Below are positions 9,452-17,495 of a stretch of DNA of 64,000 nucleotides, piece by piece. Source of the DNA: Ensifer adhaerens. GTDB taxonomy: Bacteria > Pseudomonadota > Alphaproteobacteria > Rhizobiales > Rhizobiaceae. The notes under the pieces were generated by a model. It saw only the letters and a program-made list of their open reading frames with translations. It was not told the DNA's origin and searched no databases. The translations under genes were made by a program, and so were the position numbers. Numbering within the stretch: position 1 is the stretch's first letter; each line of letters starts with the position of its first letter. The stretch covers positions 3,429,001 through 3,493,000 of the forward strand of contig NZ_CP015880.1 in assembly GCF_000697965.2 (NCBI RefSeq), read 5' to 3'.

Positions 9452-10051
9452 ATGAACGGAAGGGTTGCATGCCTGGCGCTGGTGCTTTTGTCCGCCGGCC
9501 CCGTCTTGGCCAATGAGAGCGTCTATACCGACATCGGCCGCGACAAGTGCAAGACGATCGCCGAAGAAGAGGGCATGTACGCGTTGATGACTTGCCCTGG
9601 TCATGCGGACTATCCCGTTCGCTTCAAGGAAGCCGACATCCGCCAGAGTGTCTCGTTCGGTCACCTGAACCAGCGCTATGCCGACGACGCTTTCGAGAGT
9701 TTCATTCCATTCAACCACGCCGGCACGACCGTGGAGTGGCGGGTTGCCAAGGATGGCAAGGCCGTAGCGACGATCCTGCGCTGGTTCATCGAGAACACGG
9801 ACGAGTCCGGCGCTTCGGTTCCTGCACTTCAGGGGCAGGTGCTCGTCATTTCCAAGGTGGCCGAGAAGGATGACGGCAAGGGCTGCGTCGCCGGCTATGT
9901 CGATGCGCTTGCCAATCCCGATCCGAATGCGTTCGCCCGCAAGATCGCCGACGAGGTGGCACCGACCTTCCGCTGCGGCGTCGACAAGCCCGCCTATCAC
10001 GGCACGCGGGGCGACAAGGCGGCCGATCCCAACAACGAACTGCCTGAGTAA
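9452..10051 (+). CDS. Secreted protein of unknown function
   Basis: A 199-residue protein with a clear Sec signal peptide: [20 protein letters not shown] is followed by a likely cleavage before NES. The mature part contains four or five cysteines ([11 protein letters not shown]..., [24 protein letters not shown]), suggesting periplasmic disulfides. I recognise no catalytic motif. A good SD (GAGGGAG) lies a few bases before the ATG. It is divergent from ppa and convergent with a GNAT gene. Confidence 0.8.
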   Translation: MNGRVACLALVLLSAGPVLANESVYTDIGRDKCKTIAEEEGMYALMTCPGHADYPVRFKEADIRQSVSFGHLNQRYADDAFESFIPFNHAGTTVEWRVAKDGKAVATILRWFIENTDESGASVPALQGQVLVISKVAEKDDGKGCVAGYVDALANPDPNAFARKIADEVAPTFRCGVDKPAYHGTRGDKAADPNNELPE

Positions 10052-10084
10052 GTCTTTGATTTCAGTGTCGCGGAGGCGTCGGGC

Positions 10085-10591
10085 CTAGTTCCAGGCGAAG
10101 CCGACCTTCTTCAGGTGCTTGTCGCCGAAATCTTCCATGCCTTCGGCGATATCGGTGCCGCCGGCACCCTGGAAGAACTGGTAGGCATGCTCGCTGTCTT
10201 CGAGGCACCAGACGACGAGGCCACGGCAGCCGAGCGAACGCAGCAGGCTCTTGGCCTCGCCGAAGAGAATGCGCCCGAGGCCGATGCCCTGGTATTCCGG
10301 CCTCAGGTAGATCTCGTAGATCTCGCCTTCCTGCGGCAGGGCCTTGGCGCGGCTGAGGCCGAGCGTTGCGTAGCCGGCGATGGTTCCGGCGACGTCGACG
10401 ACGAGCAGCGTGGCAGGACCGCGGGTCGCCTTGCGCCACCAGGTCTCGTCACGGCGATTGACCATCTGAACGAGCGGACGATGGGGAATGAGACCGCCAT
10501 AGGTCTGCAGCCACGAAACGCGGTGCACATCGGCAATTGCCGACGCTTCCTGCGGCTCTCCGGGCCGAATCTCTATCGAAACAGTCTTCAT
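10085..10591 (-). CDS. GNAT family N-acetyltransferase
   Basis: A 168-residue single GNAT domain. Motif A, the acetyl-CoA pyrophosphate loop, is seen as YEIYLRPEYQGIGLGRILF at about residues 90-108, and GLVVWCLEDSEHAYQFFQ matches the following helix and strand. The substrate cannot be inferred. The ATG at 10591 gives the usual N-terminus; a longer in-frame extension has no support. Confidence 0.87.
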   Translation of the reverse strand: MKTVSIEIRPGEPQEASAIADVHRVSWLQTYGGLIPHRPLVQMVNRRDETWWRKATRGPATLLVVDVAGTIAGYATLGLSRAKALPQEGEIYEIYLRPEYQGIGLGRILFGEAKSLLRSLGCRGLVVWCLEDSEHAYQFFQGAGGTDIAEGMEDFGDKHLKKVGFAWN

Positions 10592-10648
10592 GACTCGCGA
10601 CTCTAAACACACACAAGGCGAACAGGAATCCCGCCCGGTTGCCAGCCT

Positions 10649-10696
10649 GCGTTAACCCACAGGCAACTTTAACGGCACCCAATGGAAGGTTAACGC
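10649..10696. repeat. Nine-base inverted repeat GCGTTAACC/GGTTAACGC
   Basis: Perfect nine-base arms at 10649-10657 and 10688-10696 are separated by 30 bases. The right arm is followed on the plus strand by a T-rich stretch. It lies in the gap between the GNAT start and the typA terminator and could be a fold-back structure or a binding site. Confidence 0.5.
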
Positions 10697-10740
10697 CTTT
10701 TTAACTTTATCCGCAAGTCGCCCATCGGTGGCACACACAG

Positions 10741-10772
10741 CAAAAAACCCCGGATCGCTCCGGGGTTTTTCT
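10741..10772 (-). terminator. Intrinsic terminator of typA
   Basis: An eight- to nine-base GC stem (CCCCGGA/TCCGGGG) with a four-base loop is flanked by A-runs on the left and T-runs on the right, so it works as a U-tailed hairpin on both strands. It lies 30 bases beyond the typA stop. Confidence 0.9.
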
Positions 10773-10799
10773 GAAAGTCGTAGGATCGATCAGGATCGA

Positions 10800-12626
10800 T
10801 CAGGCAGCGCCAGCCGTGCGGGCCTTTTCGAAGCGCTTGCGATCGTTCGGGTCGAGGTGCAGCTTGCGCAGACGGATCGACTTCGGCGTCACTTCGACCA
10901 GCTCGTCGTCCTGGATCCAGGAGAGCGCGCGCTCGAGCGTCATGCGGATCGGCGGCGTCAGGCGAACAGCTTCGTCCTTGCCGGCAGCGCGCATGTTGGT
11001 GAGCTTCTTGCCCTTGAGCACGTTCACTTCCAGATCGTTGTCGCGGGTGTGGATGCCGATGATCATGCCGGCATAGACCTTCTCGCCGGCGTCGATGATC
11101 ATCGGGCCGCGGTCTTCCAGGTTGAACATCGCGTAGGCAACCGATTCACCGGCGTCGTTCGAAAGCAGAACGCCGTTGACGCGACCACCGATCTCGCCCT
11201 TGTAGGGCTGGTAGGCGTGGAACAGGCGGTTCATGATCGCCGTGCCGCGGGTGTCGGTCAAAAGTTCCGACTGGTAGCCGATGAGGCCGCGGGTCGGAGC
11301 GAAGAACACCAGACGGACGCGATTGCCGCCAGACGGACGCAGTTCGACCATCTCGGCCTTGCGCTCGGACATCTTCTGCACGACGACGCCCGAATGCTCT
11401 TCGTCGACGTCGATCACGACTTCTTCGATCGGCTCGAGCATCTGGCCGTTGTCATCCTTGTGCATGACAACGCGCGGACGCGAAACGGCAAGCTCGAAGC
11501 CTTCACGACGCATGGTTTCGATGAGAACCGCAAGCTGCAGTTCGCCGCGGCCCGATACGAAGAAGGAGTCCTTTTCCGAGGATTCTTCGATCTTCAGCGC
11601 AACGTTGCCTTCGGCTTCCTTGAACAGGCGGTCGCGGATGACGCGGCTCGTGACCTTGTCGCCTTCGGTGCCGGCAAGCGGGCTGTCGTTGACGATGAAG
11701 GACATGGTGACGGTCGGCGGGTCGATCGGCTGCGCAGTCAGCGCTTCGGCGACCGACGGATCGCAGAAGGTGTCGGCGACGGTGCCCTTGGTAAGGCCGG
11801 CAATCGCAACGATGTCGCCTGCCTGCGCTTCTTCGATCGGCTGACGCTCGATGCCGCGGAAGGCGAGGATCTTCGAGATACGGCCGGTTTCAAGCAGCTT
11901 GCCATCCTGGCCGAGAACCTTGACGGCCTGGTTCGGCTTGACGGTGCCCGAGTGAACGCGACCGGTGATGATGCGGCCGAGGAAGGGGTTGGCTTCGAGG
12001 ATCGTGCCGATCATACGGAACGGGCCTTCGGCAACCGTCGGCTCCGGCACGTGCTGCAGCACCAGGTCGAGCAGCGGCGCCATACCCTGGTCCTTCGGAC
12101 CTTCCGGGTTGACGTTCATCCAGCCATCGCGGCCCGAACCGTAGAGGATCGGGAAGTCGAGCTGCTCGTCGGAGGCGTCGAGGTTGGCGAAGAGGTCGAA
12201 GACTTCGTTGATGACTTCTTCGTGGCGACCGTCCGGACGGTCGATCTTGTTGATCGCCACGATCGGCTTCAAGCCGACCTTCAGCGCCTTGCCGACAACG
12301 AACTTCGTCTGCGGCATCGGGCCTTCGGAAGCGTCGACGAGAACGATGGCGCCGTCCACCATCGACAGGATGCGCTCGACTTCACCGCCGAAGTCGGCGT
12401 GGCCAGGGGTGTCGACGATGTTGATGCGCACGCCCTTCCACTCGACCGAAGTCGCCTTGGCGAGGATGGTGATGCCGCGTTCTTTTTCGATGTCGTTGGA
12501 GTCCATGACGCGTTCGGCAACGCGCTGGTTTTCGCGGAACGAGCCCGACTGCTTCAGGAGCTCGTCAACAAGGGTCGTTTTCCCATGGTCGACGTGCGCG
12601 ATAATCGCGATGTTACGAATGCTCAT
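10800..12626 (-). CDS. typA: Ribosome-associated GTPase TypA/BipA
   Basis: A 608-residue translational GTPase. The N-terminus MSIRNIAIIAHVDHGKTTL contains the P-loop. RGITILAKATSVEW is the switch I region, DTPGHADFGGEVER is G3, and NKIDRP is G4. EF-G-like domains II, III and V follow, with the BipA-specific C-terminal domain at the end. The family binds the ribosome and aids 50S assembly and growth under stress or cold. The ATG at 12626 is the family start. An upstream in-frame ATG would add an arginine-rich tail. Confidence 0.97.
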   Translation of the reverse strand: MSIRNIAIIAHVDHGKTTLVDELLKQSGSFRENQRVAERVMDSNDIEKERGITILAKATSVEWKGVRINIVDTPGHADFGGEVERILSMVDGAIVLVDASEGPMPQTKFVVGKALKVGLKPIVAINKIDRPDGRHEEVINEVFDLFANLDASDEQLDFPILYGSGRDGWMNVNPEGPKDQGMAPLLDLVLQHVPEPTVAEGPFRMIGTILEANPFLGRIITGRVHSGTVKPNQAVKVLGQDGKLLETGRISKILAFRGIERQPIEEAQAGDIVAIAGLTKGTVADTFCDPSVAEALTAQPIDPPTVTMSFIVNDSPLAGTEGDKVTSRVIRDRLFKEAEGNVALKIEESSEKDSFFVSGRGELQLAVLIETMRREGFELAVSRPRVVMHKDDNGQMLEPIEEVVIDVDEEHSGVVVQKMSERKAEMVELRPSGGNRVRLVFFAPTRGLIGYQSELLTDTRGTAIMNRLFHAYQPYKGEIGGRVNGVLLSNDAGESVAYAMFNLEDRGPMIIDAGEKVYAGMIIGIHTRDNDLEVNVLKGKKLTNMRAAGKDEAVRLTPPIRMTLERALSWIQDDELVEVTPKSIRLRKLHLDPNDRKRFEKARTAGAA

Positions 12627-12827
12627 TTTTCGTCTCGGAAGGTTCAGGGCAAGCCCCGATGGGCCACGCCGCTTTTTCAATGGTCGCGCTCATACAGGTT
12701 TTTTTGCGATTGCGAAAGGGGGGCGCGCGCATGAGCGTCGTGTTCAAATGCCGGTAGGCCATGGGTTTGCACTCGTCAGGGGTCTCGCGAACGCCGTTTG
12801 CAAAGCTGTTGGCCGCGACCGAATTCC

Positions 12828-14393
12828 TCATGCAATTGCGGCCGGATCGAGCGTCACGCGCCAGAGTTCCTGGTCCTGCCGGTCCATCAGCCGCACCGTC
12901 ATCTGCTGCGTCTGGCCGTTGATATCGACGATGCCGAAAAACTGCAGACCAGCTGATGGCGGCAGGTTCTGGTCGATGCCGCCGCCGGATGCCTTGATGA
13001 AGCGAACCTCCGGCCCGAAGGTCATGTCGAGGTCCTTCGGCCCATAGGTGCCGGAATGCAGTGGACCGGACACGAACTCCCAGAACGGCGTGAAATCCTT
13101 GAATGCGCCGCGCCCCGGATCGTAGTGATGCGCGGCGGTGTAGTGCACGTCCGCCGTCAGCCAGACGAGGTTGTCGATGCCGTTGTCGCGGACGAAGCGC
13201 AGGAGATCGGCAAATTCGCGTTCGCGCCCCGCGGGCGGACCGTTGTCGCCGTTGGCGATCGCGTCCGAGCCGCGCCGGTTGGTGTAATCGTCCCAGACGA
13301 CGAGACCGATCGGCATGTCGCAGGCGATCACCTTCCAGGTGGCCCGCGAGGCAGCAAGTTCGCGCTTAAGCCAGTCGACCTGCCGCCAGCCGAACAGGGC
13401 GCCGCCGCCGTCTTCTCCCTGGTTGGCGCCGCGATAGGATCTGAGGTCAACGAAGAACACGTCGAGCAACGGACCATAGCCGATCTTGCGGAAGATGCGG
13501 CCGGGCTGCGTTGCCGGCATGCGGATCGGCGTCATCTCGTTGAACGCCCGCGCCGCCCGCTCCGCATAGACGGCAACATCCTTTTCCGGATAGCGCGCGT
13601 CGTCGCGCAGGTCGGTCGAGGCCGACCAGTTGTTCAGCACCTCGTGGTCGTCCCATTGATAGAAAGTGGGGCACACGGCGTTGAGTTGCCGCACATGCTC
13701 GTCGAGCAGATTGTATTTCCATTGCCCGCGATATTCTTCCAGCGTCCGCGCCACGTCGCGCTTCTCATGCGTCACCACGCGGTTCTTCCAGACACCGCCA
13801 TCACGTAGCGCTATCTCGTCAGGGATCGGGTTATCGGCATAGATCGTGTCACCGGAATGAATGAAGAAGTCCGGCTCGTGCTGGCGCATGGTCGAATAGG
13901 TCTTCATGCCGACATCATCAATGCCCCAGCCCTGCCCGGCCGTGTCGCCAGACCAGACGAAGCGGATCGAGCGCTTGCGCAAGGGCGCGGTGCGAAACCG
14001 GCCGGTGACCGGCGCGGAGACGCGGTTGACGTCGTAGAGATCCGTGGCGGTGAAGCGGTAGAAGATATCCTGGTCCGGCAGCAGCCCGTCGAGCGAACAT
14101 TTGATCGCGCAATCCGTCTGCGGCGTCGCCGTCAGATCGGAAAGGCGAAGGGGGTTAGAGAAGCTCTCGGTGGTCGAGTATTCGACCGACACCTTCGACG
14201 GGCGATCCACCCGTGTCCAGATCATGCCGGAGGACGTATCGACATCGCCCGATTGCACGCCGTGAATGAATTCCGGCCGGCCGTAGCCGCGTGCATAAAA
14301 GGGTGTCGCAAGACCGGATGAGGCCACGAAGCCCGCGGCACCGGCGGAAAGCAGGAAAGAACGCCTCGAAAGCGTCTTGAGGATATCGGCCAA
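12828..14393 (-). CDS. phoD: Alkaline phosphatase D-type (PhoD) phosphodiesterase, Tat-exported
   Basis: A 521-residue protein with a twin-arginine signal, SRRSFLLSAGAAGF, at about residues 9-22, so it should be exported folded to the periplasm. An N-terminal Fn3-like PhoD_N domain leads into the PhoD metallophosphatase domain. VWSGDTAGQGWG, DFFIHSGDTIYAD and QWDDHEVLNNW carry the Ca/Fe-site ligands, and VWLTADVHYTAAHHYDP is the later histidine motif. The family releases phosphate from phosphodiesters. No Pho box was recognised upstream. Substrate choice remains inference. Confidence 0.92.
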   Translation of the reverse strand: MADILKTLSRRSFLLSAGAAGFVASSGLATPFYARGYGRPEFIHGVQSGDVDTSSGMIWTRVDRPSKVSVEYSTTESFSNPLRLSDLTATPQTDCAIKCSLDGLLPDQDIFYRFTATDLYDVNRVSAPVTGRFRTAPLRKRSIRFVWSGDTAGQGWGIDDVGMKTYSTMRQHEPDFFIHSGDTIYADNPIPDEIALRDGGVWKNRVVTHEKRDVARTLEEYRGQWKYNLLDEHVRQLNAVCPTFYQWDDHEVLNNWSASTDLRDDARYPEKDVAVYAERAARAFNEMTPIRMPATQPGRIFRKIGYGPLLDVFFVDLRSYRGANQGEDGGGALFGWRQVDWLKRELAASRATWKVIACDMPIGLVVWDDYTNRRGSDAIANGDNGPPAGREREFADLLRFVRDNGIDNLVWLTADVHYTAAHHYDPGRGAFKDFTPFWEFVSGPLHSGTYGPKDLDMTFGPEVRFIKASGGGIDQNLPPSAGLQFFGIVDINGQTQQMTVRLMDRQDQELWRVTLDPAAIA

Positions 14394-14656
14394 ACAGACC
14401 TCCGATTCGGCAGCGCCACCGCGCGTGCCGGACCTTTGGTCATCTGGGTGTCAGCGACGTAACAGGCGCATGAAACTATTTGAACGGTTTGGCGACAGTT
14501 CGGTGAAGGCCGGAGCTGGCCGCGGCGACAATGGGACGATGGCAAACGCCGCCAATGCTGTTATCAAAGGCGATCAGCGTTGGCCTTGGTGAATCCGGGC
14601 AACGAACCCGCCTCCTGCCCCCGTTCGGTGGCCACACAAATCGACAGGTGATCATC

Positions 14657-15967
14657 GTGTCCCATGCCGCCAACGTCTCCGTCCGCGACCGCCTGGAACA
14701 GATCCTGAGCCGGCTCAACAATCGTCGGCACGAGGAAAAGGCTTTTGTCCGGCTCTACGAAGAGCGCGCGCGGAGCGAGGCAGACGCGGCCGACCACCGC
14801 CGGCGGGCGGGGGACAGCCTTGGGCCGCTCGACGGCAAGATCGTTTCAATCAAGGACCTGTTGGATATCGCCGGCGAACCGACGCTTGCCGGCTCCATCA
14901 TCCGCCGCGACGCGCCGCCGGCCCAAAAAGACGCGCTCGTTGTCCAGCGGCTGCGTGCTGCCGGTGCGGTCATTATCGGCAAGACGCATATGACCGAATT
15001 CGCGTTTACGGCCGTCGGGCTCAATCCGCACTACCCCGTGCCCGGAAACGCCACCGACGAAAGCCTGATCCCCGGCGGTTCATCCTCGGGCGCTGGCGTG
15101 TCGGCAGCAGAAGGCACCTGTGACATTGCCATCGGTTCAGATACCGGTGGCTCGATCCGCATCCCCGCGGCGCTGAACGGCATCGTCGGCTTCAAGCCGA
15201 CGGCGAACCGCATCCCGCTCGATGGCGCCTTTCCGCTCTCGCCGGTTCTGGATTCGCTCGGACCGCTCGCCCGGACCGCGGCCGATTGTGCAGCGACCGA
15301 TGCTGTGATGGCCGGCGAGCAGCCAAGGCCGCTTGTCGCCCGTCCTGTCGCAGATCTTCGTATCGGCATCCCCCGTGGCAGGCTGTTTGAAGACCTCTCC
15401 CCCGAAGTCGCCGACGCCTTTGCGGCAAGCCTCGACCGACTGGCCAAAGCGGGTGCCAAGATCGTCGACTGCACCATCGATGACTTGATCGAGAAGCTCG
15501 GCCAAGCGACGCGGATCGGCTCGATTGCGGGCCTGGAGGCAAGCCGTATCCACGCCGGATGGCTGGGTGATGCGGCCGTCCCAGTCGACGAAAGGGTCAA
15601 GTTCTCGCTTCGCCGCCGCCTTTTGGTGCCCGACGCGACGATCTCGGCCCTGCTGCAAACCCGGCATGCGCTCGCTGCCGCCATGGACGAGCGGCTCTCG
15701 CCCTACGATCTCATCGCACTGCCGACGACGCCGATTGCGGCCGTGTCCATCGCAAGCGTCGACACCGACGCGGCGGAATACGACCGCGTGGAGAGCCTGC
15801 TGCTGCGCAACTGCCAGGTCGCCAACCAGTTCGATCTCGCCGCTATCACCCTGCCGATGCCGGGCCTTGTGCGGCCGGCCGGACTGATGCTGGTTGGGAG
15901 AAACGGAACCGATGCGACCGTACTGGCGTCAGCCCTTTCAGCCGAGGCGCTGCTTCAGGAAGCTTGA
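14657..15967 (+). CDS. Amidase-signature (AS) family hydrolase
   Basis: A 436-residue enzyme of the family that includes GatA and bacterial amidases. The Ser-cisSer-Lys triad is visible: lysine in GKIVSIKDLLDI (about K66), the serine cluster in GGSSSGAGVSAAEG (about 142-144) and the nucleophile in SDTGGSIRIPA (about S166). It lacks GatA-specific context, since gatB and gatC are absent, so it is probably a small-molecule amidase of unknown substrate. The start is uncertain: GTG at 14657 is chosen, with another in-frame GTG at 14648. Confidence 0.88.
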   Translation: MSHAANVSVRDRLEQILSRLNNRRHEEKAFVRLYEERARSEADAADHRRRAGDSLGPLDGKIVSIKDLLDIAGEPTLAGSIIRRDAPPAQKDALVVQRLRAAGAVIIGKTHMTEFAFTAVGLNPHYPVPGNATDESLIPGGSSSGAGVSAAEGTCDIAIGSDTGGSIRIPAALNGIVGFKPTANRIPLDGAFPLSPVLDSLGPLARTAADCAATDAVMAGEQPRPLVARPVADLRIGIPRGRLFEDLSPEVADAFAASLDRLAKAGAKIVDCTIDDLIEKLGQATRIGSIAGLEASRIHAGWLGDAAVPVDERVKFSLRRRLLVPDATISALLQTRHALAAAMDERLSPYDLIALPTTPIAAVSIASVDTDAAEYDRVESLLLRNCQVANQFDLAAITLPMPGLVRPAGLMLVGRNGTDATVLASALSAEALLQEA

Positions 15968-16440
15968 ACGGCGCGCCCGATGGTCATCGAATGAAACACC
16001 AGCCTGCAAGCAGTCCGGTTCGGCAGTCGTCGTCGAAGGACATCAAGCGGGCATGGATCCCGTTGAAATCGGAACTCCGCAACGCCTTGTTCTCTACGGC
16101 CAATTGCTCGCGCCTTGATGCGCCAAGCATGCCGAGCGATGTGCGCGCCGATTTTGCGACAGCGATATGCGATGAAGCAGACTTGATCTGCGACGCGCTT
16201 TAGCGTGAGCGCTTCGAGGCCTGAAGGATCAGCCAGACCGGTACGCCGATGACCGTATGCCAGATAGAAAATGTCATGCTTGTGCGTCTCCCCTAGCGCA
16301 AGCGATACGTGGCCGCGAACTCTCCCGACATCCGACGCGTCGCCGATTGAAACCCGGTCAGAACAGGACATCCCTGATTCGATTCGCAACCGATGGTGGA
16401 TTACGTTCGAAAAATAGTTCGTGGAGGAGACGCGCTCCGC
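15968..16440. other. Gap without a recognisable gene
   Basis: 473 bases between the amidase stop and a small minus-strand gene. Short frames exist on both strands, up to 144 codons on the minus strand. None has a recognisable domain or a convincing SD. No RNA or repeat was identified. Confidence 0.5.
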
Positions 16441-16602
16441 TCAATGCATCGTTTCGCCGGAGATCTCGTCACGGAGGATGCGGAAGGCATCTTCAAGCGC
16501 GGCGACCAAGACATCGGTCAGTTCGTCGCCGTCATTGTTCGCGAGATAGAGGGCAACCATCGTGTCGGATGGGTCGCGGTAATGCTCGATATCGTTTGAC
16601 AT
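16441..16602 (-). CDS. Small acidic protein of unknown function
   Basis: A 53-residue acidic protein starting MSNDIEHYRDPSD and ending ILRDEISGETMH. The start at 16602 is chosen because GAAGGA lies seven bases upstream. An alternative ATG at 16617 adds five residues. I do not recognise a domain. The sequence looks like a single amphipathic helix unit, possibly a small regulator or binding partner. It is isolated, with no operon partner. Confidence 0.55.
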   Translation of the reverse strand: MSNDIEHYRDPSDTMVALYLANNDGDELTDVLVAALEDAFRILRDEISGETMH

Positions 16603-16843
16603 ATCATTGTCCTTCATTCGCCGTGTCACATCCCGGCCATTGAGGTGACTATAGGCGAAGGGACTTGCGTAAAGCTGGATGCATGACATCAGGCGAAGGG
16701 CACAGCACGCAGCGTCGCGTTATTCTCCATGCGCTCCCTAACGGGGTCGACCGACAAAGGATAGAGGATAGCGACCTATTTCGCTCGCGCCGGGCGCACG
16801 AGCACGCTAGAGCATGTCGCCGACGAACGACGCGGGAATGAGC

Positions 16844-17347
16844 ATGTCGAAGAAAACCAAGAGCGACGAAACCGCGGACGTGCAGCGCCTGAAACTCGAT
16901 TTTCCCGACATCCATGCGGATCTGATCGCCGGCCGCATCCCGTCGCTACGCAAGGCGCTTATCGCGGCAGGGCTTAAGGACGAGCGCACGCGCCTCGACA
17001 AGCTCAAGAATTCCTGGACCAAGGCAAGCCCCACCGAGCGTGAAACGTTCCTCAAGTGGCTGAGCAGCAATGGCGGCCCGGACGGGCTTGCCCCACACGC
17101 TCATATCGATCCGCCGCTCGCAGCGCCCCCCGCGATTGCCAGCGGTCGCTACCTGCTCCCCGAAACGATCGCCGAAATCCGCACGATCATGAATCGCCGC
17201 CGGATGCGGGCGAACGACATCATGGCCGAGATGGGATTTGCCGGCGACGACCTGTCCCTCACCCGCGCCCTGTCCAAGGGCGCAAGCCTGCGGCTCTCGG
17301 TGATTGCCGCGCTGGAAACCTGGTTGCGCAACAACGCGGCGGAGTGA
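16844..17347 (+). CDS. Unknown protein with two helical, possibly DNA-binding, segments
   Basis: About 167 residues. The N-terminal half is helical and basic (LRKALIAAGLKDERTRLDKLKNSW). A Pro/Ala linker follows at about residues 85-100. The C-terminal 65 residues (from RYLLPETIAEIRTIMNRR to the end) have the spacing of a helix-turn-helix fold, but this is only an impression. Starts at 16814 and 16838 are in frame; 16844 has GGGA at normal SD distance. It lies 148 bases upstream of the PspA-flotillin operon on the same strand and could be a regulator of it. Confidence 0.6.
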   Translation: MSKKTKSDETADVQRLKLDFPDIHADLIAGRIPSLRKALIAAGLKDERTRLDKLKNSWTKASPTERETFLKWLSSNGGPDGLAPHAHIDPPLAAPPAIASGRYLLPETIAEIRTIMNRRRMRANDIMAEMGFAGDDLSLTRALSKGASLRLSVIAALETWLRNNAAE

Positions 17348-17474
17348 ACCCGCCGGACAATCGTCCGCTTTCAACGCGCCCCTCTTCCGCCCGCTGCAAC
17401 CCGCATTGCCGGCGCGCGACCGTTGCGCGCGTTCAGCAGAAGAAAATTGCAACTTAAACCTGAGCCAATCCTTG

Positions 17475-17495
17475 AAAGCACGAAAGTGGTGCTTT
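17475..17495 (+). promoter_or_regulatory. Perfect inverted repeat abutting the start codon of the PspA-fusion gene
   Basis: Seven-base arms AAAGCAC (17475-17481) and GTGCTTT (17489-17495) flank a seven-base loop and end exactly before ATG 17496. In RNA it would form a hairpin over the ribosome-binding region; in DNA it could be an operator. Either would control the whole operon. Confidence 0.55.

Noticed and set aside
10728-12734. A 668-codon plus-strand frame opposite typA
   Set aside because: It is the antisense shadow of a well-supported essential GTPase gene in high-GC DNA and shows no domain.
15955-16389. A 144-codon minus-strand frame in the gap after the amidase
   Set aside because: No domain, overlaps other weak frames, and contains rare amino-acid patterns typical of non-coding DNA.
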